NCBI GenBank assembly: GCA_036346355.1
Contig: CM070580.1
Location: forward strand, 19,583,374-19,647,373
Direction: 5' to 3'
DNA: 64,000 nucleotides
Source of the DNA: Rhipidocladum racemiflorum
Taxonomy: Eukaryota; Streptophyta; Magnoliopsida; Poales; Poaceae
In this document: piece by piece, positions 59,899 to 64,000 of the stretch
Layout of the letters: every line of letters begins with the position of its first letter
How positions within the stretch are numbered: the first letter of the stretch is position 1
The notes under the pieces: model-generated
Databases searched by the model: none
Told to the model about the DNA's origin: nothing
The model's input: only the letters and a program-made list of their open reading frames with translations
Program-made: the position numbers and the translations under genes

Positions 59899-62800
59899 TG
59901 TAGTAGCCTAAAAATTTAAGAAGATAAAATATAACATTGAAATTAAAATTTTGTCCTTTATGCATTTCCTCTGGATTTTTGGTATTAAAGAAATATTTTT
60001 ATTTGTCATTGTGTGGTTTCTCAAATTTTAAAATCCCAAAACCAAATAAGTGAAAAATCAGGAAAACATATTATTAAATCATAAATGACCATTGAAGCAC
60101 CTCTGAAAAATTTCAAAAAATTTTGAAGTAATTTTTTGCTATTGGAAAATAAAAAATAATATTTTTCAAAAAGGATGGAGCCACTGTCAGAATTTTTGAA
60201 AATTCCAAGAGTATATCCATAATATGAAACTTTACATAATCTTTCGAACCCCCTCAAGATCACTCACAATATTTTTTAAAAAATTCCAAGTCAGTTTTCT
60301 AATCCAATTAATTCGGAGATCAATTTCAACTGAAAATCAATTAACCAAAGCTCTCCCTTCTTCCTCTTTCCTGGCCCTTAGTTCCACCTTGCAACGACTC
60401 GTTGCCTAGGGACCACCTGGAAGTCTCCATGATCTCCCTCTACTGTGTGGGCCTTCTTCTCTCCGACCCCACTGGCTAGTCTCACCTTCTACCTCTACCG
60501 AGTGGGCCAACCCGTCTCGTGACCCCACCCGGCAGACACATCCTCTCCCCTCTCTGGTCTTGGCCACCTACCGCAGCCACACGAAACGCTTGCCTGGCTC
60601 AGCTTGGCAGCGTTGTGTGGGCTTCCGAGGCATCGTGCGACCACAATGTTGGTCCAGTCTCTTGCTCCCCACGCCCGCACTCCACAACGCATGGCCTGAC
60701 CAGCTCCGCCCTACGAACGGTTGCATCGCGACGCGCCACACAACGCTGGTTAAACTTAAAATGAGCTATTAGGTATTGACGAATAGCAAATAAATGCATT
60801 TAAGGTATAAGCTTAAGATACCATTATAGAGCATAAATTTATGGTTTTTCAAAGGTTTAGGTTCTGATTTCAAGCATTTTGGAGGTTATTTGTACTAACC
60901 ATGGTTATTCAAATTTAATTATATAAGAAATGGTTGTATAATGTACTTATGATCAAAGTAGGTCTAAACCTAAATATTTTTGTACAAATAGTGAGATTAT
61001 CATCTTAAAAGACTCTAGGGACTGATTTTACTAAATTTAAAATTTACTTGCACTAGATATAAGTATTTCAAATTTGAATACAATGAAATTGATCTATTTA
61101 AGTATTTAATACAAACTAAGTCCAAATTCAAATATTTTTATATATTTGGAGAGATAATGTTATTAGGAACATGAAAAAATTATTTTCATTAATTATGGAG
61201 ACTATGTGTAAAAATTTTATATTGAGCATGTGCTAGGCCTAGATTTTAAATTTGAATTTCGTTCTGTACATTGAGCAACTTTAAAATATTTTTATATATT
61301 CAGAGTCTACATAAATTTACACAAATTTAGAAACTTATTTGACTAAATTTGGAGCTACAATGCAAAAGTTATAAGCATTTCAATATTCTTAGGTTTGAAA
61401 AATAACCTAAAAAGAGAAATACGCTTTCAAAAAGTGAAAGCATATTTTTGGCTTAGGTTTGAATTGGCCTCAGCACGTGTCGCTGACAACGTGGGTCCCA
61501 CAGTGAAGTGACTATGCTTGGCTGTGAGATGAGGGGCTGACCACAGGTGTCCACTAGTTAGCAGCTGGCTCGACTGAATAAGGGCAGTGGCTGACGAGTG
61601 TGGTCCACTCGTCAGTGTGGCCAAAAGAAACCAAGGCAGAGAGGCGGTCGCCAGCGGCGAGGAGGGTCGAAGGCGATTGGGCAAGGGTGGGATGAGCTAG
61701 TGGGCAGCCTAGGCAAACTAGGGCATAGCTTGATTGATCCCAGGGATGGACAGAGCTGGTTGAAGGCCAGCTCGGGCGGCAGTGGCTATGGCGGCAAGCC
61801 GCAAGGGGAGCGTAGTGGCTCGAAATCTTGAACAAGCGGGCATTGAGCATCAATGGGTGCTATGAGTCTCAATTTGAAGCCTTACCATGAAGGCGCTGGG
61901 GCCAGGGAAGAAGAAAGTCAGCCACGACGATGCTACGGATTCTCCGAGTTGCAATCAAGGTTTAGGGAATCAAGAAAGAGCTTTGTGCTCAAGGAATTTG
62001 AATGAGGCTCACCGTAAAGGTGCAATCGCCTTGCCCTCGCGTGCTCTACTCGTGGAGCTCCTCGGGACTCCAATGGTGCGACAGCCGAGCGAGAGAGAGA
62101 GCAGGGAGTGCAGGGAGTACCGTGATGCTTGAAAAGGACTTTAATATGTGTTGCAGGAGAGGGTGTGGCAACTAGCCCATGACTTGATTCGACATCAATG
62201 GCAGTCAAGGACTAAGGAGGTAGGGCGAAGCTAGGGCATAGAGTTTTCCGGTGAAGAACTTGCGCGAGAGCTCAGGCTTTTCGTGGGGATAGAGAGAGTG
62301 CAGCGCCCATTCGGATGAGGTGCTTCGACGGTCAAGTTCCAAGGTGTGGGTGGCTCGGCTGTGCCTTGGTAAAGATAAAAGAGGGGAAGAGCGGCTGCCA
62401 TGGTGGGCGCGTGCAGAGGGAGGTGGCATCGCGGGGCTGTGGTGGCAGAGAGGCAGCGAGACGTGGTGGGGAGTTTTTGCGTGGGAGAGCACGGGTGGTG
62501 CCTGCATGGGCCGTCGGGGTCAGCTAGAGCATGCACAACGCAGGCTAGTGACGTGTGGGGCACGTACAGTGCGAAGCAAGTCGGCGGGGTGCCCTTTGGT
62601 GTTGGTCGCCGCTAGCAAGCGAGCTAGAGGAGGTGACCGGGCCTAGCGGTAGAGAAAGAGGGAGAAGGGAGAGGGCCGACTGACCAATGGGGCCTGGGGC
62701 CACTTGCAGTGAGAGTAGAGGGTGGATAGGGAAGTGACAAGTGGTTCAGGCTAGTCATAGGTCCCACCTATCAGTGGAACAAACAGAGAAAAGAGACAAT

Positions 62801-63435
62801 CACATTTCTTGATTGTTTTTGGCAAGATTTTGGTCCAAATTTGATCGAGGTGTCAAAACTAACTTTTTTTTTTCTAATTTGTTTCAAGGGTCCTGAGGAA
62901 ATTTTTTAAACTTCCATAAAAAGTTTAGATGAAGATCATGCCCCAATTGTTTTTTAAAATTTTGGAAAGGTCTTAGTCTTAATTATGCCTTTTCTGAATT
63001 TGTATTTAAAAGGCTCCAAATCAAGTCAAATATTTTTTAGAATTTTATTGTATTATATCAAGGTTTTTAAAATTTTTATATAAAATTTTTAGAGTAATAA
63101 GATTTGTACTTATTTTTGTAAAATTATGTTATTGAAACATGCTCAAAATATTTATTACTATTTTTTATTTTTCATGAGCAACAATTGATTTCAAATCCTT
63201 CTAAAAGTTTGAGAAGATGATCTATATGTTATTTAAGATTTAAATACATTTTTCATATATTTATGTTCGTTTTATTTTGAATGTTAAGGTTGAGTTCTTA
63301 CTTTTAGGTTAAATAAAAGATTTTTCTTAAGTAACAAAATTCAACTAAATTCCCATAACAATATAAGTTCAACTTAAGATCCATATCTCATATTTTGAAT
63401 TTTGTTTTGTTTTATTTTATTTTGAGGATGTTACA
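59899..63435. repeat. Possible solo LTR of a large Ty3/gypsy element
   Basis: Starts TGTAGTAGCCTAAAAATTT and ends GATGTTACA, the TGTA...TACA ends common in long grass LTRs. The outer thirds are AT-rich, the centre (60350-60760, 61440-62740) GC-richer with no recognised protein. Flanks (AACGA and ACAAG) do not match, so boundaries or identity may be wrong. Confidence 0.3.
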
Positions 63436-63698
63436 ACAAGTTTATAAATTCATCCAAAATCATGATATTTCTAAACATCCAAAAATATTTAAAATTTGAC
63501 AACTGTATAGATTTGGTTATGTTGTTCGTGATGGACATGAAAAGTTGGACATATTGAATAAATGTGGCTACTGGTATTTTGGTATAAAAATAAAAATAAA
63601 ATTATTATTTGATGCAAGTGAGCTATTGGCAATAGTCGAATGTGCGAGAGATGGACTTGCACGTAGTAAGGGAAGATTTCTTGCCCAGGTCGGATTAA

Positions 63699-64000
63699 CA
63701 CTACTACAGAACAGTGCATCACTACCGGGTTCGAAACACCATCACTACCGGTTATGGGAGCCGACAGTGATTGGTTGGGAGTGATACTCGGGATTATCAC
63801 TGCCGGCTCTGGAACCGACAGTGATAATGGATTTTCCAGGGTTTTAACACAAAACGAAGATATTTTCCAGGAGGTCACTCTCACCCATACTAGTTAGTAC
63901 TAGTCTCGCCTAAGCACACATAACTGATGAGTTCTACCGCCGATTTTAATGCAAATACGAGCTATTTTCCAGGAGGTCACCCTAACCCATACTAGTTAGT
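63699..64000. mobile_element. End of a CACTA (En/Spm) transposon, truncated by the window
   Basis: CACTACTACAGAACAG at 63699 is a CACTA-type terminus. It is followed by subterminal repeats of the kind TCACTACCGGGTTCG, CACTACCGGTTATGGGAGCC and CACTGCCGGCTCTGGAACC, each with GACAGTGAT nearby, in both orientations. The remainder lies beyond 64000. Confidence 0.8.

Noticed and set aside
61427..62650. Cluster of medium-length frames on both strands
   Set aside because: Mutually overlapping, no family resemblance, and set in a probable non-coding LTR-like block.

Overview
The window is nuclear DNA from a grass (Poaceae; species not determinable). The evidence is GT-AG introns in unique genes, very GC-rich first exons, and a dense nest of plant retrotransposons and hAT, PIF/Harbinger-like and CACTA DNA transposons. 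Two host genes are readable end to end on the + strand: the anaphase-promoting complex subunit CDC16/APC6 (5169-22384, 16 exons) and a TM9SF/EMP70 nonaspanin (24563-29683, 7 exons). Downstream lie a frameshifted first exon (30932-31204) and a detached last exon (57656-57838) of an aldo-keto reductase. From memory, rice has CDC16, EMP70 and the AKR gene DMAS1 adjacent on chromosome 3; this needs checking.

Layout. 1-4100: decayed Tat-lineage Ty3/gypsy remnant, mostly reversed. 4100-4954: Ty1/copia debris, its LTR reaching to about 215 bp before the CDC16 ATG. 5169-22384: CDC16, whose intron 10 (9.4 kb) holds an unclassified, possibly solo-LTR element (about 9885-18489) with a near-intact Reina-like chromovirus inside it (10030-15365, minus strand, TSD TGTTG). 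24563-29683: EMP70. 31690-44429: hAT element hAT-1 carrying Tat element Tat-A (31821-44032, TSD GCGGG), whose 5' LTR carries a second hAT, hAT-2 (32804-34189, TSD GCCTGTTG). 44519-46035: copia-like gag fragment interrupted by a second Tat element, Tat-B (46041-57545, TSD GATAC, LTRs differing at one base that I can see). 57839-63698: AT-rich intergenic DNA with a possible solo LTR. 63699-64000: one end of a CACTA transposon, cut by the window edge.

Most interesting biology. Both Tat elements carry, between integrase and the 3' LTR, an antisense gene with its own TATA box about 105 bp before its ATG and with spliceosomal introns. Introns in that orientation would survive retrotransposition. 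In Tat-B the four exons join in frame into a predicted 885-residue product with a plant-mobile-domain (PMD)-like N-terminal part, basic NLS-like segments and a coiled-coil tail, broken by one in-frame TAG. Tat-A has a different antisense product resembling the 'putative gypsy type transposon' (Transposase_28) family. Tat-B, and not Tat-A, is saturated over its whole length with the short word AGCCGAT/ATCGGCT (about 85 GCCGAT/ATCGGC by eye against about 6 expected), in coding frames, introns, UTRs and LTRs alike. A motif-saturated element that also encodes a putative nuclear protein recalls the VANC/VANDAL anti-silencing system of Arabidopsis; that link is inference, stated as such in the findings.
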